Shown one piece after another: positions 1 to 5,183 of a DNA stretch of 5,996 bases; position 1 is the first letter of the stretch, and every line of letters begins with the position of its first letter. The DNA lies in the NCBI GenBank assembly GCA_021811925.1, contig JAKAPY010000108.1, positions 1-5,996 of the forward strand, in the 5' to 3' direction. The position numbers and the translations under genes were made by a program. This DNA comes from Thermoplasmata archaeon. GTDB taxonomy: Archaea; Thermoplasmatota; Thermoplasmata; Sysuiplasmatales; Sysuiplasmataceae. The notes beneath the pieces are model-generated. The model worked only from the letters and a program-made list of their open reading frames with translations. It was not told the origin of the DNA and ran no database searches.

Positions 1-637
1 GAATTTGAATGCGATTCGAGTCAAAAGCAGCGGACTGAGGTATTCATTCTCGGACGACAAATACTCGAAGGGCATACCTGAGAGCTTTCCTGTAGACTCG
101 TGCAAGCATTCCCCCTACGGCGCATCAAAGCTGTCGGCCGACATTTACGTGCAGGAATACGGGAAGACCTACGACCTCAGGACCGCATGCTGCAGAATGA
201 GCTGCATCTACGGCGACAGGCAGTTCGGAAGCGAGGATCAGGGGTGGGTGGCCCACTTCGTCATCTCCGCGCTCCTCGGCAGGAAGCTGACCATATATGG
301 CGACGGAAAACAGGTCAGGGATGTCCTGTACGTGGACGACCTTGTCAGGGCATATGACAGTTTCATCGAATCAAAAATCCCTTCGGGTGTGTTCAACATC
401 GGCGGCGGGCACAGGAACACAATGTCTCTCCTGGAGCTGCTCGGCCTGCTCGAAGGGAAGTTGAAGTCAAGGGTAGAACCGGACTACGGCGACTGGAGGA
501 ACAGCGACCAGAAAGTGTATGTCTCCGACATTAGCCTCGCAGCCAGGAAGCTCAAGTGGAAGCCAGAGGTAGGCGTGAAGGAAGGCGTGTACAGGCTGCT
601 GGACTGGGCATCGAAGACACTTCGCGCGCACTCGTGA
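1..637 (+). CDS. CDP-paratose 2-epimerase-like SDR sugar-nucleotide epimerase, 5'-truncated by window edge
   Basis: This is the C-terminal 211 residues of an extended short-chain dehydrogenase/reductase. The frame is already open at base 2, and the TTG at 5 is not a credible start: the Rossmann glycine motif and roughly the first 130 residues are missing and must lie to the left. Counting from the codon at 2-4, the catalytic YxxxK is Y39-K43 within SPYGASK. CIYG (68-71), EDQGW (78-82), YGDGKQVRDVLYVDDL (99-114), FNIGGG (131-136) and DWR...DQKVYVSDI (164-177) follow. This run of motifs is typical of the RfbE-type CDP-paratose/CDP-tyvelose 2-epimerases, which epimerise C2 of a CDP-dideoxyhexose with bound NAD in the cytoplasm. 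Archaeal members are rarely characterised, so the nucleotide and sugar here are inferred. It ends with TGA at 635-637. A second epimerase downstream on the same strand suggests a nucleotide-sugar or surface-glycan locus. The family call is secure; the exact substrate is not. Confidence 0.82.
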   Translation, partial: NLNAIRVKSSGLRYSFSDDKYSKGIPESFPVDSCKHSPYGASKLSADIYVQEYGKTYDLRTACCRMSCIYGDRQFGSEDQGWVAHFVISALLGRKLTIYGDGKQVRDVLYVDDLVRAYDSFIESKIPSGVFNIGGGHRNTMSLLELLGLLEGKLKSRVEPDYGDWRNSDQKVYVSDISLAARKLKWKPEVGVKEGVYRLLDWASKTLRAHS

Positions 638-653
638 GCATCCACTGTTTTGC

Positions 654-676
654 AGCGATGCCCATGTGAAATCGCT
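654..676 (+). repeat. Short inverted repeat after the first epimerase, possible 3' hairpin
   Basis: AGCGAT (654-659) pairs perfectly with ATCGCT (671-676) across an 11-base loop, 16 bases after the stop codon. An alternative 5-bp pairing of GCATC (638-642) with GATGC (657-661) competes with it. No long T-run follows directly; the nearest T-rich stretch is 716-722. It may mark the 3' end of the upstream transcript, but a 6-bp stem can arise by chance. Confidence 0.25.
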
Positions 677-715
677 CATGTTCTAAGCATGCTGATTTCA
701 ATAGGAGACCTGTCA

Positions 716-769
716 TTATTTTAATAACCGTGCCAGCATTGATATTGGCGATCAGAGGGATTGTTTAAA
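716..769 (+). promoter_or_regulatory. Candidate promoter region of the GalE-like epimerase gene
   Basis: The 165-base gap before the epimerase holds two AT-rich elements that could be archaeal TATA boxes. The first is a 12-base palindrome, TTATT-TT-AATAA, at 716-727. The second is TTTAAA at 764-769, inside the 8-base palindrome GTTTAAAC. The first would start RNA near 748, giving a leader of about 55 bases that includes the ribosome site. The second would start it near 793, at the edge of the ribosome site. Because a Shine-Dalgarno site is present, the first fits slightly better. The rest of the gap shows no convincing gene. Confidence 0.35.
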
Positions 770-792
770 CATAATGCCGAATATTGTTGAAA

Positions 793-797
793 AGGTG
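793..797 (+). promoter_or_regulatory. Ribosome binding site of the GalE-like epimerase
   Basis: AGGTG lies 5 bases before the ATG at 803 and is complementary to the usual archaeal 16S 3' end (CACCUCC). It supports ATG 803 over the out-of-frame ATG at 774. Confidence 0.55.
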
Positions 798-802
798 TAC
801 CT

Positions 803-1804
803 ATGGGTAAGAACATACTTGTCACAGGCGGCGCAGGGTTCATGGGGGCCTGGCTTGTTGATGAACTTCTCACGCGCGGTCACACCGTGACTTCCATTGA
901 CGATTTGTCCGGTGGATACATGAGAAACGTGAACAAGGAGTGCAACTTCGTCAGGGGGGATCTCAGGGACACGGCGCTTGTCAACAAGGTGATGAAGGGC
1001 ATCGACATAGTCTATCACCTTGCCGCATACGCAGCCGAGGGGCAGTCCGTTTTCTCACCCATCGCAATTAACGACATAAACATAAACCCGATGAACAACC
1101 TTCTTGTCGCGGCCATAAACAACGGGGTCGGGCGCTTTGTATTCACATCTTCCATGGCCGTATACGGAAACCAGAAGGCGCCCTTCAGCGAAGACATGCC
1201 GCGCCTGCCTGAGGATCCGTACGGCGCCGGGAAGGCATACTGTGAAAACATGCTTGAGATATTCCAGGCCGCATACGGTCTCGACTACACGATCATAAGG
1301 CCGCATAATGTGTATGGCCCGAAGCAGAACATAGCAGATCCCTTCAGAAACGTGCTCGGTATCTGGATAAACAGGCTGATGAGCAACAGGCATCCAATAA
1401 TCTACGGCAGCGGGGAACAGGTGAGGGCATTCTCATACATCGAGGAATCAACGAAGGCAATAGCAAACGCGGGCTTCTTCGAAAAGGCAGTGAACCAGAT
1501 AATAAACGTCGGAAGCCCCGAGAAGGTGACAATCAACGATGCTTGCTCCAAAGTGCTCAGGATCATGGCTTCCGAGCACAGGCCGGAGCATGTCGCCCCA
1601 AGGCCACAGGAAGTCGCACTTGCGTACAGCACGACGGAGAAATCCGAAAGGCTGCTGGACTACAAAAACAGCCACTCGCTGGAAGAAGGCATATCTGAAA
1701 TGGTCCTGTGGGCAAAAGAAATGGGACCGCAGGAGCCCACTTACAAGCTGCCCCTTGAGATAACCAGATCCGCACCCGAAGTCTGGGTCAGGAAGACGAT
1801 GTGA
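803..1804 (+). CDS. NAD-dependent epimerase/dehydratase, GalE-like (extended SDR)
   Basis: A complete 333-residue extended SDR, a normal length for UDP-sugar 4-epimerases. The N-terminal Rossmann motif TGGAGFMG (8-15) is followed by the acidic ribose-binding D33/D34, GDLRD (52-56), HLAA (72-75), the catalytic serine region TSS (115-117) and the catalytic pair Y140/K144 in YGAGK. RPHNVYGP (166-173) and YGSGEQVRAFSYIEE (201-215) belong to the sugar-binding half. All key catalytic residues are present, so it should be active. It probably interconverts a UDP-hexose or related nucleotide sugar in the cytoplasm using bound NAD. The C-terminal tail (about 310-333, PLEI...VW) resembles a group of GalE-like enzymes of unsettled substrate, so I do not assign galE. 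ATG 803 is supported by a Shine-Dalgarno site and by the Rossmann strand starting at once. It lies 165 bases after another epimerase and 49 bases before the peptidase gene. The fold and reaction class are near certain; the substrate is inferred. Confidence 0.88.
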   Translation: MGKNILVTGGAGFMGAWLVDELLTRGHTVTSIDDLSGGYMRNVNKECNFVRGDLRDTALVNKVMKGIDIVYHLAAYAAEGQSVFSPIAINDININPMNNLLVAAINNGVGRFVFTSSMAVYGNQKAPFSEDMPRLPEDPYGAGKAYCENMLEIFQAAYGLDYTIIRPHNVYGPKQNIADPFRNVLGIWINRLMSNRHPIIYGSGEQVRAFSYIEESTKAIANAGFFEKAVNQIINVGSPEKVTINDACSKVLRIMASEHRPEHVAPRPQEVALAYSTTEKSERLLDYKNSHSLEEGISEMVLWAKEMGPQEPTYKLPLEITRSAPEVWVRKTM

Positions 1805-1823
1805 CAAGCAGATCCACATCACC

Positions 1824-1831
1824 TTTTAGTA
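1824..1831 (+). promoter_or_regulatory. TATA-like box of the iminopeptidase gene, suggesting a leaderless transcript
   Basis: TTTTAGTA is centred about 26 bases before the ATG at 1854, the usual TATA-to-start-site distance in archaea. No Shine-Dalgarno sequence precedes this ATG. Together these suggest that transcription starts at or next to the start codon, giving a leaderless mRNA, which is common in Thermoplasmata. The gene would then be transcribed independently of the epimerase 49 bases upstream. Confidence 0.5.
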
Positions 1832-1853
1832 TCGACACGGGAATTCCGCACCC

Positions 1854-2723
1854 ATGGCCGAACGAGAGGGTTCCGTAAACATCCAGGGTCACGATTTCTA
1901 CTTCAGGCTGTTCGGCGAGGAGAACAGGGGCAGGAACGTTGTATGCCTGCACGGCGGGCCGGGAGCAACGCACGAGTACCTCCTGCCGCTCGCGGATCTG
2001 GTCGGGCATGGATACATGGTTGTCTTCTACGACCAGCTTGGATGCGGAAGATCGCAGACGCCCAGGAACCATGCCCTGCTGACCGTTGAGAGGGCCGTCG
2101 AGGACCTCGAAGTGTTCAGGAAGAAGATGGGACTTGGCCGCATTCACCTTTTCGGATCGAGCTACGGCGGCATGCTGGCTATTGCATATGCGCTGAAATA
2201 CCAGCGAAACCTCAGGAGCCTCATCACCGCGGGCGGCCTTGCAAGCATACCGCTGACTACAAAGGAAATGGACAGGCTCAAGAAACAGCTTCCCCCAGAT
2301 ACTCGCAGCACCCTGGAGAAATTCGAGGCTGATGGCGACTATACCTCACCCGATTACCTGAAGGCGGTGGACGTTTTCTACAGGAGGCATCTCTGCAGAC
2401 TCAAGGAGTGGCCGGCTGAGCTGAAATACAGCCTTGAGCACACGAGTCAGCTCGTGTACGGGACGATGAACGGCCCGAATGAATTCACTATCATAGGGAA
2501 TATAAGGTACTGGGATGTCAGCCGGGAGCTGGGCAGCATAAGGGTGCCTGCGCTTGTCACCGGCGGCCGCTATGACGAGGTAACACCAAAAGTGGCGAGG
2601 CAGATTCATAACGGGATAAAGGGGTCAAAGCTTGTTGTGTTTCCAAACAGCTCCCACCTCCCCATGTGGGAGGAGAGAAAGAAATATATCACAACCGTCG
2701 CGGAATTTCTAGGCTCCGTCTGA
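1854..2723 (+). CDS. pip: Prolyl iminopeptidase, tricorn-interacting factor F1-like (peptidase family S33)
   Basis: A complete 289-residue alpha/beta-hydrolase, close in length and sequence to the Thermoplasma acidophilum F1 enzyme (about 293 residues). F1 removes N-terminal residues, notably proline, from the short peptides that the proteasome and tricorn protease release in the cytosol. HGGPG (33-37) forms the oxyanion region. The nucleophile is S103 in GSSYGG (101-106), with D241 in YDEVTP and H268 in SSHLPMW completing the triad. E210 in MNGPNEF (205-211) and E242 match the two glutamates known to hold the substrate's amino terminus in the T. acidophilum enzyme. Residues about 130-215 form the helical cap. 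All functional residues are intact. The start has no Shine-Dalgarno site but a TATA-like box about 26 bases upstream, consistent with leaderless translation. Tricorn itself and factors F2/F3 are not in this window. This is the firmest functional call here. Confidence 0.93.
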   Translation: MAEREGSVNIQGHDFYFRLFGEENRGRNVVCLHGGPGATHEYLLPLADLVGHGYMVVFYDQLGCGRSQTPRNHALLTVERAVEDLEVFRKKMGLGRIHLFGSSYGGMLAIAYALKYQRNLRSLITAGGLASIPLTTKEMDRLKKQLPPDTRSTLEKFEADGDYTSPDYLKAVDVFYRRHLCRLKEWPAELKYSLEHTSQLVYGTMNGPNEFTIIGNIRYWDVSRELGSIRVPALVTGGRYDEVTPKVARQIHNGIKGSKLVVFPNSSHLPMWEERKKYITTVAEFLGSV

Positions 2724-2778
2724 TTCCGTCCCCTGTCCTGATTGCTTCCGCATTATTACGTATGGAATATTATCGTTC

Positions 2779-2800
2779 AAAAAAAGTAATAAGCTAATTT
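2779..2800 (+). promoter_or_regulatory. AT-rich candidate promoter of the MetE-like gene
   Basis: An A7 tract (2779-2785) is followed by GTAATAAG and CTAATTT (2794-2800). CTAATTT is centred about 25 bases before ATG 2822, which would allow a leaderless transcript; the GTAATAA element would leave a leader of about 10 bases. No strong Shine-Dalgarno site precedes the ATG. I cannot decide which element is the TATA box. Confidence 0.35.
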
Positions 2801-2821
2801 CTGTACTGCAGCTGGATATTA

Positions 2822-3988
2822 ATGACGATAAAAACTACAATGACAGGCAGCTGGTTCAGGCCGGACGAGATTGTGGCTCTTCTGCCCCCAAACGGCGAAA
2901 TCGACAGCTCGCACCGGAAGGAGATAGAGTCTGCCGAAAGGCGTGCAATCAGGGACCAGCTTCATCCGAATGGCGCAAAGCACGGACTGTTTGCGGTAAG
3001 CAACGGCGAACAGCGGAAGGCCGGGTATACACAGTACCTTGCAAACAGGTTCAGCGGTTTTTCAAAGAGCGAGCGGGTGAACATGTCATGGGCCGACACC
3101 TTCGCGATCGAAATGCAGGAGAGCAATCCGGCCATGCTATCGGTGTTGAGCAGCCCTGCAAGCGCAGCCGCCTTTTCCGCACCAAAGATTGTCGACAAGC
3201 TGCAGTACACCGGAGGCGAACTTGCCAGGGGAGAGGCAAGGGATGCGGTACGGCTTGCGAAGGAGGAGGGTGCGCCAGAGATATTCCTGAACTCCGCTTC
3301 GCCAGGCGTCATGACAATGTTCTTTCCAAGAAGTGGCGTCTACAAGGACCATGTCGATTACCTGTTCAGCCTCTCGAAGGAGTTGAGAAAGGAGTACAAG
3401 ACGATACTCGAAACGGACGGCATAAACATTCAGATAGACGCACCGGACCTTGCTATGGCAAAACACCTTGCGGGTGACTGGAACATGGATTTCTACGACG
3501 CGCTTCCGCATCATATCGATGCAATCAACGAGTCTATTGCCGGCCTGCCTCGCGAGCGGATAAGGGTGCACTACTGCTACGGAAACTATCTCGGTTCACA
3601 CAAGTTTGACGCCGATTTCTCCCGCGTACTTCCGGAGCTGCTGAGGCTGAAGGCGGGGACACTGGTCGGGGAGGCGGCCAATCCGAGGCATGAGGGTGAC
3701 TCCATCTTCATAAGGAGGCACCTTAAGGAGCACTCATGGCCATCACATCTGAAGTATGCTGTCGGTGTCATTGATGTGAAAACGCCGTTCCTGGAAACTC
3801 CCGAGACTGTCGCGGCCAAACTGAATTCGTTTGCATCCATTGACGGGATTGGCCCGGAAAGGATTCTCGGAGGCACCGACTGCGGTTTCCAGACATTTGC
3901 AAACTTCCATAATGTTCCCTACGCCATAGGCCTCCAGAAGCTCGAAGCGCTGGCTAAGGGAGCGGAAGTCGCATCCGGGACCTATTGA
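2822..3988 (+). CDS. MetE-like cobalamin-independent methionine synthase family protein (single catalytic domain, zinc site intact)
   Basis: A complete 388-residue protein with the barrel fold of the C-terminal, catalytic half of MetE (COG0620/Meth_synt_2), of the YxjG/YxjH-like length class. The N-terminal TTMTGSWFRPDE (5-16) matches the family's opening phosphate/substrate strand. QIDAPDL (204-210) holds the conserved Asp206. The four expected zinc ligands are visible: H250 and C252 in VHYCYGNY, E284 in GEAANPRHEG, and C354 in GTDCGF. Zinc in this family activates a thiol acceptor such as homocysteine, and in epoxyalkane:coenzyme M transferase, CoM. The N-terminal domain of full-length MetE is absent, so the methyl or alkyl donor is uncertain: polyglutamyl folate, a corrinoid protein or something else. 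Methionine synthesis is plausible but not shown. No partner MetE domain or methionine gene is nearby. ATG 2822 is chosen; M7 at 2840 is a possible alternative. Family confidence is high, substrate confidence low. Confidence 0.85.
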   Translation: MTIKTTMTGSWFRPDEIVALLPPNGEIDSSHRKEIESAERRAIRDQLHPNGAKHGLFAVSNGEQRKAGYTQYLANRFSGFSKSERVNMSWADTFAIEMQESNPAMLSVLSSPASAAAFSAPKIVDKLQYTGGELARGEARDAVRLAKEEGAPEIFLNSASPGVMTMFFPRSGVYKDHVDYLFSLSKELRKEYKTILETDGINIQIDAPDLAMAKHLAGDWNMDFYDALPHHIDAINESIAGLPRERIRVHYCYGNYLGSHKFDADFSRVLPELLRLKAGTLVGEAANPRHEGDSIFIRRHLKEHSWPSHLKYAVGVIDVKTPFLETPETVAAKLNSFASIDGIGPERILGGTDCGFQTFANFHNVPYAIGLQKLEALAKGAEVASGTY

Positions 3989-4043
3989 GCTGAAACGGCG
4001 ATTCTGCCTTTTCTGTCTGCTGCCGCTTGGGGCAAACGTCTTC

Positions 4044-4112
4044 CCTCTTTTTCCGGCCGAAGCGATGGGACAATGATTGAACAGCGGTTCAGGAGGATGC
4101 CGGGAAAAGAGG
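4044..4112. terminator. Long inverted repeat with nested hairpin in the convergent gap, probable bidirectional terminator
   Basis: Bases 4044-4057 (CCTCTTTTTCCGGC) pair with 4099-4112 (GCCGGGAAAAGAGG). All 14 positions pair in plus-strand RNA, one as a U-G wobble (4052/4104). The 41-base loop holds a second hairpin, TGAAC (4078-4082) with GTTCA (4087-4091) around a 4-base loop. It lies between two genes pointing at each other, 56 bases past one stop and 51 bases past the other. Each strand carries a T-run in its arm (TTTTT 4048-4052 on plus, TTTT on minus), and TTTT also occurs at 4009-4012. Archaeal termination depends mainly on T-tracts, so both genes could end here. No gene is seen in the gap 3989-4162. 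Confidence 0.5.
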
Positions 4113-4117
4113 ATAAG

Positions 4118-4151
4118 TGGTTTGGGTAAATGGTTTGGCTCAGCGCTCAGC
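4118..4151. repeat. Two short direct repeats beside the DUF981 stop codon
   Basis: TGGTTTGG occurs at 4118-4125 and again at 4131-4138. Immediately after, GCTCAGC is duplicated in tandem (4138-4144 and 4145-4151), making an imperfect palindrome with AGCGCT at its centre. Such short repeats are probably replication-slippage products in non-coding DNA; no function is evident. Confidence 0.4.
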
Positions 4152-4162
4152 CGGGCACCTGT

Positions 4163-4894
4163 TCAGGGTACGTTTGCAAGGTGGCTTGGTATTGCGTTCA
4201 GCCCGATGTAGAATGAGAGCACTGCTGCCCCAATCAAGAAGACAAGGAACAGCGCGAGCGTAAAGTTCGATGCTATGCCAACCCTGTATTTCACCTCGCC
4301 CGCGACTCTCTGCACGTTGGCCGCAACCATCAGCGTGCTTGCCGGTATGCCTATTTCCTTCTTCTCGGCTACGCCCGATGGCAGCACCTTTGGCGACAGC
4401 ATCTTGTCAATGAGAAGCGTCGCCGGGAATGTGAATATGCCTGCCCCGCCGAATGCAACATACAGAAGCAGCAGTGCAATGGGGGCCTGTGTCATGCCGA
4501 GGTTGTAGCCGACGACGCCGTAATATATTGTCACCGCACCGGCAACCATTGAATACAGTCCCACGTACTGTGTCTTCAGGTTGTAAGCGAGTGACAGTGC
4601 GAATGAAACAAGCGCGATTCCGAACAGCATTGTCGGGTCGTAGAATAGAATGTTGTACTTGGCCCCGGGGGTTCCTGGCATGAGGGGCCAGGCAATCTCG
4701 CCGAATGTGCCCATCAAGAGCACAATGAAGCCGAATACACCAATCAGCGGCGCGCTCGATTTCAGTTCATTCAGTGCCTTGTCGTTCCCACTCGCCCTGT
4801 ACCTGAAATATGTCCTTACCCCAAGATAGAACAGGGTAAGGGCTATGAGGCCATTCAGTATAAGCTCCATGCCCAAGTCGTCTACGAAAACCAT
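4163..4894 (-). CDS. DUF981 family integral membrane protein
   Basis: A 243-residue hydrophobic protein. The opening MVFVDDLGMELILNGL and the internal AKYNILFYDPTMLFGI (78-93) are what I recognise from DUF981 (PF06168), a family of archaeal membrane proteins of unknown function found in Thermoplasmatales and Sulfolobales. I count six likely membrane helices, roughly at 9-30, 49-68, 86-105, 109-130, 136-160 and 207-230. There is no cleavable signal peptide. A polar stretch at about 162-206, with PKVLPSGVAEKKE and VQRVAGEVKYR, separates helices five and six and is probably a soluble loop. No catalytic or cofactor motif is evident, so I assign no function. ATG 4894 is supported by AGGTGA 6 bases upstream. 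The gene lies downstream of a TrmB-type regulator on the same strand, with a 288-base gap that holds its own promoter-like elements, so it may be regulated separately. It converges with the MetE-like gene. Confidence 0.82.
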   Translation of the reverse strand: MVFVDDLGMELILNGLIALTLFYLGVRTYFRYRASGNDKALNELKSSAPLIGVFGFIVLLMGTFGEIAWPLMPGTPGAKYNILFYDPTMLFGIALVSFALSLAYNLKTQYVGLYSMVAGAVTIYYGVVGYNLGMTQAPIALLLLYVAFGGAGIFTFPATLLIDKMLSPKVLPSGVAEKKEIGIPASTLMVAANVQRVAGEVKYRVGIASNFTLALFLVFLIGAAVLSFYIGLNAIPSHLANVP

Positions 4895-4900
4895 TTTCGC

Positions 4901-4906
4901 TCACCT
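4901..4906 (-). promoter_or_regulatory. Ribosome binding site of the DUF981 gene
   Basis: On the minus strand AGGTGA lies 6 bases before ATG 4894. It is a strong match to the archaeal anti-Shine-Dalgarno sequence and implies a mRNA with a 5' leader, unlike the iminopeptidase gene. Confidence 0.65.
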
Positions 4907-4921
4907 GTGAAAATAGATTAT

Positions 4922-4935
4922 TTTCTATCTAGAAA
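4922..4935. promoter_or_regulatory. 14-base palindrome upstream of DUF981, possible operator
   Basis: TTTCTA (4922-4927) and TAGAAA (4930-4935) form a perfect inverted repeat around a 2-base centre, 28-41 bases before the DUF981 start. An overlapping ATAGA/TCTAT repeat (4913-4917 and 4924-4928) lies beside it. The symmetry and length suit a dimeric winged-helix regulator, but AT-rich promoter DNA makes such palindromes fairly easily. It may also include a TATA-like element. Confidence 0.35.
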
Positions 4936-4942
4936 TATTACA

Positions 4943-4971
4943 ACCTCAACATGTGAGGTCTTCTGTTTATA
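4943..4971 (-). promoter_or_regulatory. TATAAA box and adjoining palindrome, candidate regulated promoter of DUF981
   Basis: On the minus strand TATAAA (4966-4971) predicts a start site near 4942, giving a leader of about 48 bases that keeps the ribosome site. Between the box and that start lies ACCTCA (4943-4948)/TGAGGT (4954-4959), a perfect 6-bp inverted repeat with a 5-base centre that contains ACATGT. A protein bound there would block RNA polymerase, so a repressor site is plausible. The neighbouring TrmB-type regulator is the obvious candidate. The reverse complement TTTATA could also serve the plus strand, but no gene starts that way. Confidence 0.4.
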
Positions 4972-5014
4972 TGCCTAAGCGGTGTAACTCAGAGCAATGC
5001 ACTTTTGACTTCAT
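4967..5014 (-). CDS. Possible 15-codon leader mini-ORF with strong ribosome site (doubtful)
   Basis: On the minus strand an ATG at 5014 opens a 15-codon frame (MKSKVHCSELHRLGI) ending in TAA at 4967-4969. GGAGGAG lies 6 bases before it (5021-5027), the strongest Shine-Dalgarno match seen in this window. It sits upstream of DUF981 and its stop overlaps the proposed TATAAA box, so it would be translated only from a transcript starting further upstream. No homology is recognised and a frame this short can be chance. It is recorded as a candidate leader peptide only. Confidence 0.15.
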   Translation of the reverse strand: MKSKVHCSELHRLGI

Positions 5015-5130
5015 CCGCTTCTCCTCCGTGCAGAAAACTCACTCCAGAGGTCGTAATCAGACGCAATCAATCGAATATTCCGATGTCTGATATCCTGCTG
5101 ATGCCTTCAACAGGAACGGTGTGATTTCAA

Positions 5131-5183
5131 ACATCGCTCAGCGAGGGAAAAGGGCAGAGCGGCACGCCTCCCATTCGCGATGT
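5131..5183 (-). terminator. Inverted repeat at the 3' end of the TrmB-family gene
   Basis: ACATCGC (5131-5137) and GCGATGT (5177-5183) are a perfect 7-bp inverted repeat spaced 39 bases. The right arm touches the last base of the regulator's TGA stop. On the minus strand the loop includes CCCTTTTCCC and the repeat is followed by TTTG. It could form the 3' end of the regulator transcript, though the T-tract is weak. The rest of the gap, 5028-5130, holds the 8-base palindrome GAATATTC (5073-5080) and nothing else I can support. Confidence 0.3.

Noticed and set aside
5..637. Treating the TTG at base 5 as the true start of a 210-residue epimerase.
   Set aside because: A functional SDR needs the N-terminal Rossmann domain, which is missing; the frame is open to the left edge, so this is an edge truncation and not a short gene.
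1015..1822. Several minus-strand open frames of 60-124 codons opposite the GalE-like epimerase.
   Set aside because: They are shadows of the epimerase's codon bias, lack ribosome sites and show no family motifs, while the plus-strand frame has a full set of SDR motifs.
3088..3571. Overlapping frames on both strands inside the MetE-like gene, up to 144 codons.
   Set aside because: Their translations are arginine- and cysteine-rich with no domain features; the MetE-like frame accounts for the region with all zinc ligands in place.
3989..4129. The frame of the MetE-like gene stays open for 46 codons after its TGA, up to TAA at 4127, suggesting readthrough or a disrupted longer protein.
   Set aside because: The protein already ends where family members usually end, the extension resembles nothing I know, and it overlaps the inverted repeat. 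An open run of this length is likely by chance at this base composition.
4073..4129. An 18-codon ATG frame in the convergent gap (MIEQRFRRMPGKEDKWFG), with AGGAGG next to an internal ATG at 4097.
   Set aside because: The AGGAGG abuts the internal ATG with no spacer, no ribosome site precedes ATG 4073, and the stretch is better explained by the hairpin arms.
5057..5134. A 25-codon minus-strand frame starting at ATG 5134 (MFEITPFLLK...).
   Set aside because: No ribosome site or promoter precedes it, there is no recognisable homology, and its start lies in the inverted-repeat arm.
638..5182. Search by eye of the intergenic regions for tRNA genes, CRISPR repeats and transposon ends.
   Set aside because: No GTTCRAN-type tRNA arm with a matching cloverleaf, no regularly spaced repeats, and no terminal inverted repeats with target duplications were seen.
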